From Modicisalibacter sp033446685 (GTDB lineage: Bacteria; Pseudomonadota; Gammaproteobacteria; Pseudomonadales; Halomonadaceae): a stretch of 64,000 nt of DNA. The position numbers and the translations under genes are program-made. This document shows positions 35,948 to 43,808 of this stretch, piece after piece. The stretch's first letter is position 1. Every line of letters starts with the position of its first letter. The stretch lies in assembly GCF_033446685.1 (NCBI RefSeq), contig NZ_JAWQLY010000002.1:372001-436000 (forward strand), read 5' to 3'. Below the pieces are notes generated by a model. The model did no database searches. It was not told the DNA's origin and saw nothing but the letters and a program-made list of their open reading frames with translations.

Positions 35948-36394
35948 ATGCAAAACCTGATCAAAACAGTCATCTTCTCCTTCGCGCTGATACTCGTCAG
36001 CGGCTGTAGCTACTTAGGCGTCTATAAGCGCGACTTGCCCCAGGGCAACCTGATCACCCAGGACATGCTGGCTCAACTGGAGCTCGGCATGAGCCGTGAG
36101 CAGGTACAGTATGTGATGGGCAGTCCACTGCTCGAAGCGCCATTCAATGACGACCAGTGGGACTATGTATTCCGCCTTGACGAGGCCTACAGCGGTGTCA
36201 TCTACAAACGCCTGACGCTCACTTTCGACAACGATCGTCTGATCGACATGCAGGCTTTTGGCGACATCGGTACCAACATCGACCTCAAGCCGGAAAATGG
36301 GCCGGGCCCGGCGATGCAGGACAATGCACGCCCGGACAGCGTCATCGACGCGACGCCCAGCCGTACTTCGTTTAGGGATACGCCGGCCGAGTAA
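35948..36394 (+). CDS. bamE: Outer membrane protein assembly factor BamE (SmpA/OmlA)
   Basis: Lipoprotein of the BAM complex, 148 residues. Signal peptide with lipobox VSGC (Cys about residue 19). The mature start SYLGVYKRDLPQGN is typical, and the BamE fold is marked by LELGMSREQVQYVMGSPL and DQWDYVF. The tail is Pro/Asp-rich and longer than in E. coli. A long upstream in-frame extension antisense to fur is rejected. Confidence 0.94.
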   Translation: MQNLIKTVIFSFALILVSGCSYLGVYKRDLPQGNLITQDMLAQLELGMSREQVQYVMGSPLLEAPFNDDQWDYVFRLDEAYSGVIYKRLTLTFDNDRLIDMQAFGDIGTNIDLKPENGPGPAMQDNARPDSVIDATPSRTSFRDTPAE

Positions 36395-36425
36395 TCGCTT
36401 GCCGGCCGGAGCCCAGGGTTGCCGG

Positions 36426-36758
36426 CTATTGGCCGGCCGAACGGTCGGCACGCTGACGGCGGGCCTGCTTGGGGTCGATGAGCAGCGGGCGATACACCTC
36501 GACCCGGTCGCCGGGTTGCAGGATATGCGCCTGAGGCTCGCGCAGGGTCTTGCCGAAGATACCCAGCGCCGCCTGCGTAAAGGTCGACTCAGGCAGCTCG
36601 GGGAAGAAGCGGGCGAGATCCGCCTTGCGTACGGCCTCGCGGGCCGTCGTGCCTGCAGCCACTCTCAAAGCGACGATTTTCTGGCGCTGGGGAAGCGCGA
36701 AAGCCACTTCGACGCTGATCGTTGCCGCTTTGTCGTGTTCAGTAGCGGCCATAGACAT
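36426..36758 (-). CDS. ratB: RnfH/RatB family ubiquitin-like protein
   Basis: 110 residues of the beta-grasp RnfH (UPF0125) family, which typically forms a two-gene unit with ratA as here. The conserved core includes VEVAFALPQRQKIVALRV, LGIFGKTL and GDRVEVYRPLLIDPK. Several in-frame ATGs (36761, 36758, 36752) overlap the ratA 3' end; I use 36758. The precise function is unknown. Confidence 0.85.
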   Translation of the reverse strand: MSMAATEHDKAATISVEVAFALPQRQKIVALRVAAGTTAREAVRKADLARFFPELPESTFTQAALGIFGKTLREPQAHILQPGDRVEVYRPLLIDPKQARRQRADRSAGQ

Positions 36759-37176
36759 CATCGGCACGCCGCGTGAAGGCATCAACCAACTGGCTGGCAA
36801 CCTGGCTGAACAGCTTGCCGAACGCCATGCCGAGTATGCGGTTGGAAAACTCGAAGTGCATCTCCAGCGACACCTTGCAGGTGTTCTCGCCCATCGGGGT
36901 GAATAGCCACTGGCCCTGCAGGCGCTTGAACGGGCCGCTGACCAGCGACAGCTCGATGCGCTCGGGCGGGTAGAGGTCGTTGCGAGTGGTGAAGCTCTGC
37001 TCGACGCCGGCCTTTGCCAGTGTCAGTTCGCCGATCAAGTGCTCTTCATCGCGCTCGATCAGTCGGGTACGCCGACAGCCCGGCAGAAATTCCGGGTAGC
37101 GCTCGAAATCGTTGACCAGATCGAACATGGCCTGGGCGGAATGTCGCACCAATGCGGACCGATTGACCGTGGGCAT
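36739..37176 (-). CDS. ratA: RatA family protein (START/polyketide-cyclase fold)
   Basis: 145 residues of the SRPBCC superfamily (RatA/Coq10-like). Family landmarks are MPTVNRSALVRHSAQAMFDL, VNDFERYPEFLPGCR and FEFSNRILGMAFGKLF. E. coli RatA was reported to interfere with ribosome subunit joining, while Coq10-type members bind quinones, so the role is open. It overlaps ratB and is divergent from smpB. Confidence 0.9.
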   Translation of the reverse strand: MPTVNRSALVRHSAQAMFDLVNDFERYPEFLPGCRRTRLIERDEEHLIGELTLAKAGVEQSFTTRNDLYPPERIELSLVSGPFKRLQGQWLFTPMGENTCKVSLEMHFEFSNRILGMAFGKLFSQVASQLVDAFTRRADDVYGRY

Positions 37177-37308
37177 GTACCTCTCCGCTGACTTCCCTGT
37201 GACTGGAGCGTATCATGGCGATTTATCTCGCCAAGCCCTTGAAGGATATCATGCCTCACCCCATGTGGGGTCTACTGGGCGTCACCGCATAGCGACATAC
37301 GAGGACTC

Positions 37309-37788
37309 ATGGGCAAGAATAAAGCCAACAAGGTGGGCAGCAGCGCCATCGCGCTCAACAAGAAGGCGCGCTTCGAGTACCACATCGAGGAAACCTTCGA
37401 GGCGGGCCTGGCTCTGGCGGGTTGGGAAGTAAAGAGCCTGCGTGCCGGCAAGGCTCAGCTCACCGATACCTATATTCTGGTCAAGAACGGTGAGGCTTGG
37501 CTCCTGGGTAGCCATTTCATGCCGCTCAACACTACCAGTACCCATGTGCTGGCCGATCCGACGCGCACGCGCAAGTTGCTGCTGCACCGCAAGGAGATCG
37601 CCAAGATATTCTCGCGCACACAGGACAAGGGGCATACCTGTGTACCGCTCAAGCTTTACTGGAAAAAGAACCTGGTGAAATGCGAGTTGGCGCTGGTCAC
37701 CGGCAAGAAGCAACACGACAAGCGTGCCACCGAGAAGGAGCGCGACTGGAATCGTCAGAAGGCGCGTATCATGCGCGACAACAAGTGA
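37309..37788 (+). CDS. smpB: SsrA-binding protein SmpB
   Basis: Trans-translation partner that carries tmRNA to stalled ribosomes. 159 residues of the SmpB oligonucleotide-binding fold, with NKKARFEYHIEETFEAGLAL, GWEVKSLRAG and a basic C-terminal tail (KRATEKERDWNRQKARIMR) that mimics mRNA in the decoding centre. The gene for its RNA partner, ssrA, lies 58 bases downstream on the same strand. Confidence 0.96.
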   Translation: MGKNKANKVGSSAIALNKKARFEYHIEETFEAGLALAGWEVKSLRAGKAQLTDTYILVKNGEAWLLGSHFMPLNTTSTHVLADPTRTRKLLLHRKEIAKIFSRTQDKGHTCVPLKLYWKKNLVKCELALVTGKKQHDKRATEKERDWNRQKARIMRDNK

Positions 37789-37803
37789 GAGAAACGAGCT
37801 GCG

Positions 37804-37833
37804 TTGTACCTGAGAAAAGCACTCTGGTATAAT
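37804..37833 (+). promoter_or_regulatory. ssrA promoter
   Basis: TTGTAC (37804-37809), an 18-bp spacer and a perfect TATAAT (37828-37833), preceded by TGG as an extended -10. The predicted start is a few bases upstream of the tmRNA 5' end, so ssrA has its own strong promoter just after smpB. Confidence 0.85.
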
Positions 37834-37846
37834 TTCTTCGTGTTTT

Positions 37847-38225
37847 GGGGGCGACATGGCTTCGACGCCGGTGACAATCCCTGAGGTGCATGCCGAGAGC
37901 GTGATGTATCTCGTAAATCCAACATCACGATTAAATAGTCGCAAACGACGAAAACTACGCTCAGGGCGCACTGGCAGCTTAAAAACTGCTAGTGTTAGCC
38001 TGGCCCCGAAGCGATGTGCCCATTCATCGTGGACGGGAGACGAGCGCAAAGTAATGGGATCGCGATTGGCGGCGCCTTCACGTCAATCGTCAAACTTAAG
38101 AAGGCTCGCGTTGCTGGATCCTGCCCGTCGGAGTCAGCAACGCTAAAACAAAAGACGGAACTAAGCATGTAGAGCCAATGGGCGAGTGCCGGCGGACGGG
38201 GGTTCAATTCCCCCCGCCTCCACCA
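37847..38225 (+). ncRNA. ssrA: Transfer-messenger RNA
   Basis: One-piece tmRNA, about 379 nt. The tRNA-like acceptor stem pairs GGGGGCG at the 5' end with CGCCUCC before the encoded CCA (38223-38225). The T arm GGTTCAATTCC is present. The tag frame (37941-37982) reads ANDENYAQGALAA then TAA, close to the usual gammaproteobacterial tag. The conserved 5' D-loop region (GACATGGCTTCGACG) is present. It marks stalled-translation products for proteolysis. Confidence 0.96.
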
Positions 38226-38242
38226 CTCAAGCATACGAATCA

Positions 38243-38263
38243 AGCACCTACGGGTGCTTTTTT
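38243..38263 (+). terminator. ssrA terminator
   Basis: AGCACC-TACG-GGTGCT stem followed by TTTTT, 18 bases after the CCA end. Confidence 0.9.
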
Positions 38264-38367
38264 CGTTTCTAGCAATAGTCTGGCTCGTCGCAACATGGCG
38301 TGGCTGCTTTTATGATCCCCGGGCGCCCGGACTTGGCACTTGCGGCGCACAGCGACCAACGCGAACA

Positions 38368-38397
38368 CGAAAGAGCCCGGCCAATGGACGGGCTCTT
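38368..38397 (-). terminator. Terminator of the hypothetical gene at 38439-38876
   Basis: AAGAGCCCG / CGGGCTCTT stem with a 9-base loop; on the - strand a short T run (CTCTTTCG) follows. It sits about 40 bases after the gene's stop. Confidence 0.75.
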
Positions 38398-38438
38398 GAC
38401 GCTGCGAAACGGTTGACGACCGAGTGCGGTGAAGTGGC

Positions 38439-38876
38439 CTAGCCGTTGTGGACGTTGCTGCCGATCGCTGCGCTGGTGTCGGCATCACTGTTAGCGGCGT
38501 TCGGATAACCGGTCGTAGCGCTGGGCTGAACGCGCAAGTTGCCGGGTTCCAGCGGCTCGCCCAGTTCGTTGCTGCCGCAAAGCGTGAAACGTGCCAGGTG
38601 CTTGCGCGCGGCTCCGAACAGCTGATGCTCGACCCGTTGGGGGAGAGTGGCTGCGTCGCGGACGCTGATATCGCATGTTCCTTCACGGGAGTCGTAACGC
38701 ACTCGCTCGATATGGGGCGCAACGCCGAATGTGGCGGCATCCTGTACAAAGCGCAGCATCTCGGCGAGTTCGTTGGCGCGGGCATTGGCGCTGACGATCG
38801 GTACATCGAAGGCGATCAGTTCGCTGGGCTGCACTTGGCGTGCATCGTCTGCGAAGTAATCGTTCTGCTCGGTCAT
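38439..38876 (-). CDS. Hypothetical protein
   Basis: 145 residues, not recognised. ATG 38876 follows GGGAGATC at good spacing. The protein is soluble, with an acidic N-terminus, a central region predicted alpha/beta (ANELAEMLRFVQDAATFGV, YDSREGTCDISVRDAATLP), and a disordered Asn/Ser/Asp-rich tail. It is a single gene with its own terminator, facing the ssrA unit. Confidence 0.65.
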   Translation of the reverse strand: MTEQNDYFADDARQVQPSELIAFDVPIVSANARANELAEMLRFVQDAATFGVAPHIERVRYDSREGTCDISVRDAATLPQRVEHQLFGAARKHLARFTLCGSNELGEPLEPGNLRVQPSATTGYPNAANSDADTSAAIGSNVHNG

Positions 38877-39034
38877 GGTGATCTCCCTGTCGATAATCAT
38901 GCTCCTTGTACCCGGTAGTCGGAGCGCCCCCGGCTGCCGAGAACACCCGAAAGTAACCCAGCATCGCCCGGGATGCCTGATCATGGGTTAACTCTGTGCG
39001 TTTTCTCATCCGAGACAACCCGCGCTGCTAAGTC

Positions 39035-39907
39035 TTACCGGTCACACGAGCGATAGGCACAAGGCGCCAGGCCCTGAACGCCCGGGCGCACGCTGAACAG
39101 GGCGCCGGCCTGGCTTTGTGCGTCACAGCCCTCGGCGGCGGTGGTAATATACAGCGTGGCGAGATCGTCGCCGCCGAAGGTGCAGCAGGTGACGCGCGAG
39201 GCCGGCAGTCGGATCTCCTGATCGCGGCGGCCGTCGGCAAGGAAGCGGGTCACCCGGGCGCCCTCCCAATGGGCGACCCAGAGGCCGTCTTCGGCGTCCA
39301 GCGTCATGCCGTCGGGGAAGCCGTCTTCCTCGCTGAAACGGATGTGGAGACGCTTGTTGGCGAGCATGCCGTCGTCGGCCAGATCGAATGCATAGATCGT
39401 GCGCGCCGGGCTATCGGTGTGGTAGAGCGTGCCGCCATCGGCGCTGATCGCCGGGCCGTTGGTCACGGTGTAGGGGCGGTCCATCTCGTGCAGGCCGCGC
39501 TTGTCGAAGCGCAACAGTCGGCCGCTGGCCGCCTGCTCCTGGTTGTCCATGCTGCCGAACCAGAGCCGACCCCTGGGATCGGCCTTGCCGTCGTTGAGGC
39601 GATGGCCGGGAACATCGAGGACCGGCTCGGCGAGCGTCTCCAGGATGCGTGGCGAACCATCCTCCAGGGTGAGATGGACGAGCCGCGAGCGTAGCCCGGC
39701 GACGAGCCCGCCATCGGCATGCGGCGCCAGCCAGCAGCAGGCCTCCTCGAGCGGCCAGCTATGCGTTTCGCCGCTGTCCGGGGTATAGCTCAACAGGCGG
39801 CTGCCGAGTATGTCGACGAATAGCAGGCAGCGGTACTCGCTAGACCACAGCGGCCCTTCGCCGAGCCGGGTTCGGGCGTTCCAGAGATTTTGCGGTTGTG
39901 TGGTCAT
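39035..39907 (-). CDS. SMP-30/gluconolactonase/LRE family protein
   Basis: Six-bladed beta-propeller lactonase, 290 residues. It likely hydrolyses a sugar lactone in the oxidative catabolism of a sugar such as arabinose, galactose or glucose. Metal-binding positions are visible: Glu in RLGEGPLW, Asn/Asp in HRLNDGKADPRG and Asp in GFPDGMTLD. GAGGAG precedes ATG 39907. There is no neighbouring sugar dehydrogenase or dehydratase, so the substrate is not defined. An inverted repeat just upstream suggests specific regulation. Confidence 0.87.
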   Translation of the reverse strand: MTTQPQNLWNARTRLGEGPLWSSEYRCLLFVDILGSRLLSYTPDSGETHSWPLEEACCWLAPHADGGLVAGLRSRLVHLTLEDGSPRILETLAEPVLDVPGHRLNDGKADPRGRLWFGSMDNQEQAASGRLLRFDKRGLHEMDRPYTVTNGPAISADGGTLYHTDSPARTIYAFDLADDGMLANKRLHIRFSEEDGFPDGMTLDAEDGLWVAHWEGARVTRFLADGRRDQEIRLPASRVTCCTFGGDDLATLYITTAAEGCDAQSQAGALFSVRPGVQGLAPCAYRSCDR

Positions 39908-39920
39908 GGGCTCCTCGTCG

Positions 39921-39941
39921 AGAACGGTACGAACGCGTTCT
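39921..39941 (-). promoter_or_regulatory. Inverted repeat upstream of the SMP-30 gene
   Basis: AGAACG-N9-CGTTCT, with an embedded perfect palindrome GAACGCGTTC (39931-39940), 14-34 bases before the start codon. The position fits a repressor operator; no regulator gene is adjacent. Confidence 0.45.
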
Positions 39942-40104
39942 ACTAGAGTGCCGCAAGCGAGCCGCGATGAGAACGCATGCGGATGACAGCTTTCGGCGGA
40001 AGTGCTAAGTATGGACACCGTTTGCCGGACCGAGTCGCGCTGCACGCCGCGCCGTTGAACGCGAAGCCGATTTGTCGCGAAGCCAATTTTATAAGGGAAG
40101 CGCC

Positions 40105-40977
40105 GTGAAGTTGTTGATTCTGGACGCCCCCCACTGCTTGAGCCTGGCGCTGGCGCGCGAGGCCAACCGGCGGGGGGACACCGAGCTGACCATCGAGGAG
40201 GACTTGGTCCTCGACCCTGACCGGCTCACTGAAACGGCACCGGATGCCGTGTTGATTCCGCCACTGGTGCAGCCGAGCGATGCCGATCCATCCGCGGTCA
40301 TGGCCCATGCCGAAGCGGTGGAAGGGTGCCTGGAGTGTTGCCAGCGCTACGATGTGCCGTTGGTCTGGTGCGTGTCCGACCAGCTCTACGAAGACGGCGC
40401 CGACACGCCGATCGACGAACACGTGATCCCGTCGCCGCGTGACGAGAACCTGCGCCGGCTGATCGTGACCGGCAACCGGGTTCGCGAGCAACACGGCCGC
40501 CACCTGATCGTGCGCCTGGGGCCGCTGTTTGCCCTCGAAGGCGCCGGAGCCTGGCTGACCGAGCTGATCGATACGCTGATGGCCGGCCGGCAAGTGCGGG
40601 TCGCCGAAGACATCATCTTCTGTCCCACTTCGGTGGATTCCGTGGCGCTGGCATTGATCGGCATGCTGCAGCAGCTAGGCTGCGGCGCCAATGCCTGGGG
40701 TGCCTATCACCTGGCCGGAACCGAGCCGGTCAGCGGCTACACCTTTGCCTCGGTAGTGCGCACCCAGCTGGCGACGCGTCTCGAGGGGCTCGGCAAGCAG
40801 GTGGCGCTCGGCGAGCTCATGGCGCTCAATCATCACCACGATCAACCGCTGAGGCGGGTGCTCAACTGCCGGCGAGTGCTGGATGCCTTCGGCGTCCACC
40901 AGAAACCCTGGCGGCTCGAGCTGGGCCGCATGCTGGATACCTGGTGCCAGGCCTACCAGGCCCAGGAGGCGCTATGA
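40105..40977 (+). CDS. RmlD-like sugar nucleotide-binding protein with degenerate cofactor motif
   Basis: 290 residues, similar to dTDP-4-dehydrorhamnose reductase (RmlD) and related SDRs, especially in the C-terminal half: FCPTSVDSVALALIGML, WGAYHLAGTEPVSGYTFASV. The N-terminal KLLILDAPHCLSLALA stands where the Gly-rich NAD(P) loop should be, but the glycines are missing. No clear YxxxK is seen (the corresponding part is GNRVREQHG). It may bind a sugar nucleotide without redox activity. GTG 40105 follows AAGGGAAG. It overlaps plsC by four bases. Confidence 0.7.
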   Translation: MKLLILDAPHCLSLALAREANRRGDTELTIEEDLVLDPDRLTETAPDAVLIPPLVQPSDADPSAVMAHAEAVEGCLECCQRYDVPLVWCVSDQLYEDGADTPIDEHVIPSPRDENLRRLIVTGNRVREQHGRHLIVRLGPLFALEGAGAWLTELIDTLMAGRQVRVAEDIIFCPTSVDSVALALIGMLQQLGCGANAWGAYHLAGTEPVSGYTFASVVRTQLATRLEGLGKQVALGELMALNHHHDQPLRRVLNCRRVLDAFGVHQKPWRLELGRMLDTWCQAYQAQEAL

Positions 40978-41735
40978 ACGCGATTCGCAGCGCGATCTTC
41001 TATGTCGGCTACTTCCTGGCCATCCTGGTATTCGGTCTGCTGTGCCTGCCGGTCACACCGCTGTTGCCGTTGGCCGGGCGCTATCGGCTGCTCAATCTCT
41101 ACAATCACTTCATCGTCGGCTGGTTCGCCTGGGCCTGTGGGGTGCGTTACACGGTGCGCGGACGCGACAACGTGCCGGCGGGGCCGGTGGTGATACTCGC
41201 CAATCACCAGTGCGAATGGGAGACGCTGTTCCTGCAGATTCTCAAGCCGCCGGTATGCACCGTGCTCAAACAGGAGCTGCTCAACCTGCCGCTGTTCGGC
41301 TGGGCGCTGCGGCTATTGCATCCGATTGCGCTGGATCGCTCGCGCCCGGCACGGGCCATGAAGCAGGTCCTCTCGCAGGGCCCGCAGCGCCTGCGCGAAG
41401 GCTTGTCGGTGCTGATCTTCCCCGAGGGCACGCGGGTCGAGCCGGGTCATCGGCGGCGTTACAACAAGAGCGGGGCGGTGATCGCCTGTCGGGCCGGCGT
41501 GCCGGTGCTGCCGGTGGCGCACAATGCCGGCGAGCGCTGGCCGGGGCGGCACTGGGTCAAGAACCCAGGCCCGTTGAATGTCGTGGTCGGTCCGCCGATC
41601 GCTACCGAGGGGCGCACGCCGGAAGCGGTGCTGGTCGAGGTCGAGGCCTGGATCGAGGAGCAGTTGACGTCGATTTCCGAAGTGCCGCGCCCGGCGACCG
41701 CCAGCGAGGCGGCAGCCGGCAAGCTGCCGGTCTAG
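40974..41735 (+). CDS. plsC: 1-acyl-sn-glycerol-3-phosphate acyltransferase (PlsC family)
   Basis: Makes phosphatidic acid by acylating lysophosphatidic acid. 253 residues with an N-terminal membrane helix (about 8-28). The catalytic motif is H78-QCEW-E83, that is HX4E rather than the usual HX4D. Motif III FPEGTR (149-154) and a downstream GVPVLPVAHNAG are intact. It is coupled to the RmlD-like gene (ATGA) and followed by a terminator. An alternative is a paralogous lysophospholipid acyltransferase with another acceptor. Confidence 0.88.
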   Translation: MNAIRSAIFYVGYFLAILVFGLLCLPVTPLLPLAGRYRLLNLYNHFIVGWFAWACGVRYTVRGRDNVPAGPVVILANHQCEWETLFLQILKPPVCTVLKQELLNLPLFGWALRLLHPIALDRSRPARAMKQVLSQGPQRLREGLSVLIFPEGTRVEPGHRRRYNKSGAVIACRAGVPVLPVAHNAGERWPGRHWVKNPGPLNVVVGPPIATEGRTPEAVLVEVEAWIEEQLTSISEVPRPATASEAAAGKLPV

Positions 41736-41775
41736 CCGGACCACTGGGCCATCGTTCCCGAGCCATGAACAAGCA

Positions 41776-41800
41776 AAAGGCACCCGTTTAGGGTGCCTTT
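41776..41800. terminator. Bidirectional terminator between plsC and fabB
   Basis: AAAGGCACCC-GTTTA-GGGTGCCTTT perfect stem with A- and T-rich ends, serving the convergent plsC (+) and fabB (-). Confidence 0.9.
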
Positions 41801-41841
41801 GCTATACATGCGGCCATTGCACAGGCCGAAGACGGCCGGTG

Positions 41842-43059
41842 TCAGTCCTTCAGGCGCTGTAGCACCAGGCAGGCATTGGTGCCGCCGAAGCCGAAGCTAT
41901 TGGACAGTACCCGTTCGAGCGTCACGTTGTCGCGGCGCTGGGTGACGATGTCGAAACCTTCGGCCTGGTCGTCGAGCGCCTCGACATTGGCCGAGGCGGC
42001 AACGAAACCGTGCTCCATCATCAGCAGCGAATAGATCGCTTCCTGAACGCCGGTAGCGCCCAGCGAGTGACCGGTCAGCGACTTGGTCGAACTCATCGCC
42101 GGGGTGCGATCGCCGAATACCTCGCGCACCGCCTTGAGCTCGGCGACGTCGCCGACCGGCGTCGAAGTGCCGTGGGTATTGATGTAGTCGATGCTGCCGT
42201 CGACCGTGGCCATGGCCTGGCGCATGCAGCGCGCCGCACCTTCGCCGGAGGGCGCGACCATGTCGTAGCCGTCGGAGGTCGCGCCGTAGCCGACCACCTC
42301 GGCGTAGATCTTGGCACCGCGCGCCTTGGCGTGCTCGAGTTCCTCGAGCACCACGATGCCGCCGCCGCCGGCGATGACGAAGCCGTCACGGCCCTTGTCG
42401 TAGGGCCGCGAAGCCTGCTCGGGGCGGTCGTTATAGCCCGTGGTCAGGGCGCCCATGGCGTCGAACAGGCACGACAGCGTCCAGTGTTCCTCTTCGCCGC
42501 CGCCGGCGAACACCACGTCCTGCTTGCCGAGCTGGATCTGCTCGACGGCATTGCCGATGCAGTGGGCAGAGGTCGCGCAGGCCGAGGAGATCGAATAGTT
42601 GACCCCCTTGATCTGGAACGGCGTGGCCAGGCACGCCGATACGGTACTGCCCATGGTGCGCGTGACGCGGTAGGGGCCAACCCGGCGCAGGCCCTTTTCG
42701 CGCAACACATCGGCGGCCTCGACCTGGTTGGCGCTCGAGGCGCCGCCGGAACCGGCGATCAATCCGGTACGCTCGTTGGACACCTGTTCGGGGGTCAGCC
42801 CGGCGTCCTCGATGGCCTGGGCCATGGATACATAGGCGTAGGCGGCCGCATCGCCCATGAAGCGGCGCTGCTTGCGGTCGACCAGCGCATCGAGGTCGAT
42901 ATCGACCACCCCGGCGACATGGCTGCGGAATCCGCGTTCGGCGTAGTCGTCCTTGAAGCGAATGCCGGAGCGGCCGCTTCTGAGGGCATCCAGAACCTGC
43001 TGCTGGTCATTGCCGAGGCAGGAAACGATGCCCAGGCCGGTGACTACCACTCGTCTCAT
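41842..43059 (-). CDS. fabB: 3-oxoacyl-ACP synthase I
   Basis: Elongating condensing enzyme needed for unsaturated fatty acids, 405 residues. The catalytic triad regions are visible: Cys in SISSACATSAHCIG, His in NTHGTSTPVGD, and Lys/His in KSLTGHSLGATGVQE. ATG 43059 gives MRRVVVTGLGIVSCLG, the canonical start. It follows fabA by 13 bases in the conserved fabA-fabB operon. Confidence 0.97.
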   Translation of the reverse strand: MRRVVVTGLGIVSCLGNDQQQVLDALRSGRSGIRFKDDYAERGFRSHVAGVVDIDLDALVDRKQRRFMGDAAAYAYVSMAQAIEDAGLTPEQVSNERTGLIAGSGGASSANQVEAADVLREKGLRRVGPYRVTRTMGSTVSACLATPFQIKGVNYSISSACATSAHCIGNAVEQIQLGKQDVVFAGGGEEEHWTLSCLFDAMGALTTGYNDRPEQASRPYDKGRDGFVIAGGGGIVVLEELEHAKARGAKIYAEVVGYGATSDGYDMVAPSGEGAARCMRQAMATVDGSIDYINTHGTSTPVGDVAELKAVREVFGDRTPAMSSTKSLTGHSLGATGVQEAIYSLLMMEHGFVAASANVEALDDQAEGFDIVTQRRDNVTLERVLSNSFGFGGTNACLVLQRLKD

Positions 43060-43072
43060 GGAAGCCTCCTGA

Positions 43073-43588
43073 TCAGAAATTCGCGGTGGAGGTGAACAAG
43101 CCGACACGCAGGTCATTGGCCTGATAGATGTCACGGCCGTCGACCGAAACGGTGCCGTCGGCGATGCCCAGTATCAACCGCCGGGTAATGATCCGCTTGA
43201 GGTTGATCCGGTAGGTGACCTTGTCGGCATCCGGCATGATCTGGCCCGAGAACTTGACCTCGCCGCAGCCCAGCGCACGTCCGCGGCCCGGATGGCCCAG
43301 CCAGCCGAGATAGAAGCCGACCAATTGCCACATGGCATCCAGGCCCAGGCAGCCGGGCATCACCGGATCGCCCGGGAAGTGGCAGTCGAAGAACCACAGG
43401 TCGGGATGGATATCCAGCTCGGCGATCAGTTCGCCCTTGTCGTACTGACCGCCGGCCTCGTGAATCTGCGTGATGCGGTCGAGCATCAGCATGTTGGGAG
43501 CCGGTAGCTGGGCATTGCCCGGGCCGAACAGTTCGCCGCGGCTGCATGCCAGCAGTTCTTCGTAGCTGAAAGAGTGTTGCTTGGTCAC
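43073..43588 (-). CDS. fabA: 3-hydroxydecanoyl-ACP dehydratase/isomerase
   Basis: Introduces the cis double bond in unsaturated fatty acid synthesis. 171 residues of the hot-dog fold. The active-site His and Asp are in FFDCHFPGDPVMPGCLGLDA. The likely start is GTG 43588 (then TKQHSFSYEELL), preceded by GGAA; no ATG fits the family length. It is upstream of fabB. Confidence 0.96.
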   Translation of the reverse strand: MTKQHSFSYEELLACSRGELFGPGNAQLPAPNMLMLDRITQIHEAGGQYDKGELIAELDIHPDLWFFDCHFPGDPVMPGCLGLDAMWQLVGFYLGWLGHPGRGRALGCGEVKFSGQIMPDADKVTYRINLKRIITRRLILGIADGTVSVDGRDIYQANDLRVGLFTSTANF

Positions 43589-43808
43589 TGAGTCATTCCG
43601 AGAGTCCGAATTGTTGTGCCACGCACCCGGCGCAGACGCGCCTAGTCTACTGGCACCGCGAGGTGAATGCACGCCGGCCCCCAGGCTAGCCGTGGTGAAG
43701 GCGTCGCGCAACGCCGACATTGGTGGCGTTGCAGCTTGCGCCAGACTTAACGCGCGGGGCATGATGCAACTATTTTGTCGCGCCAACCTACATTCAAGAT
43801 GAGCAGCC

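Noticed and set aside
37847..38260. tmRNA 3' end as an integration site for a genomic island
   Set aside because: No integrase, no repeated copy of the tmRNA 3' end and no change in composition are found downstream; a normal terminator follows directly.
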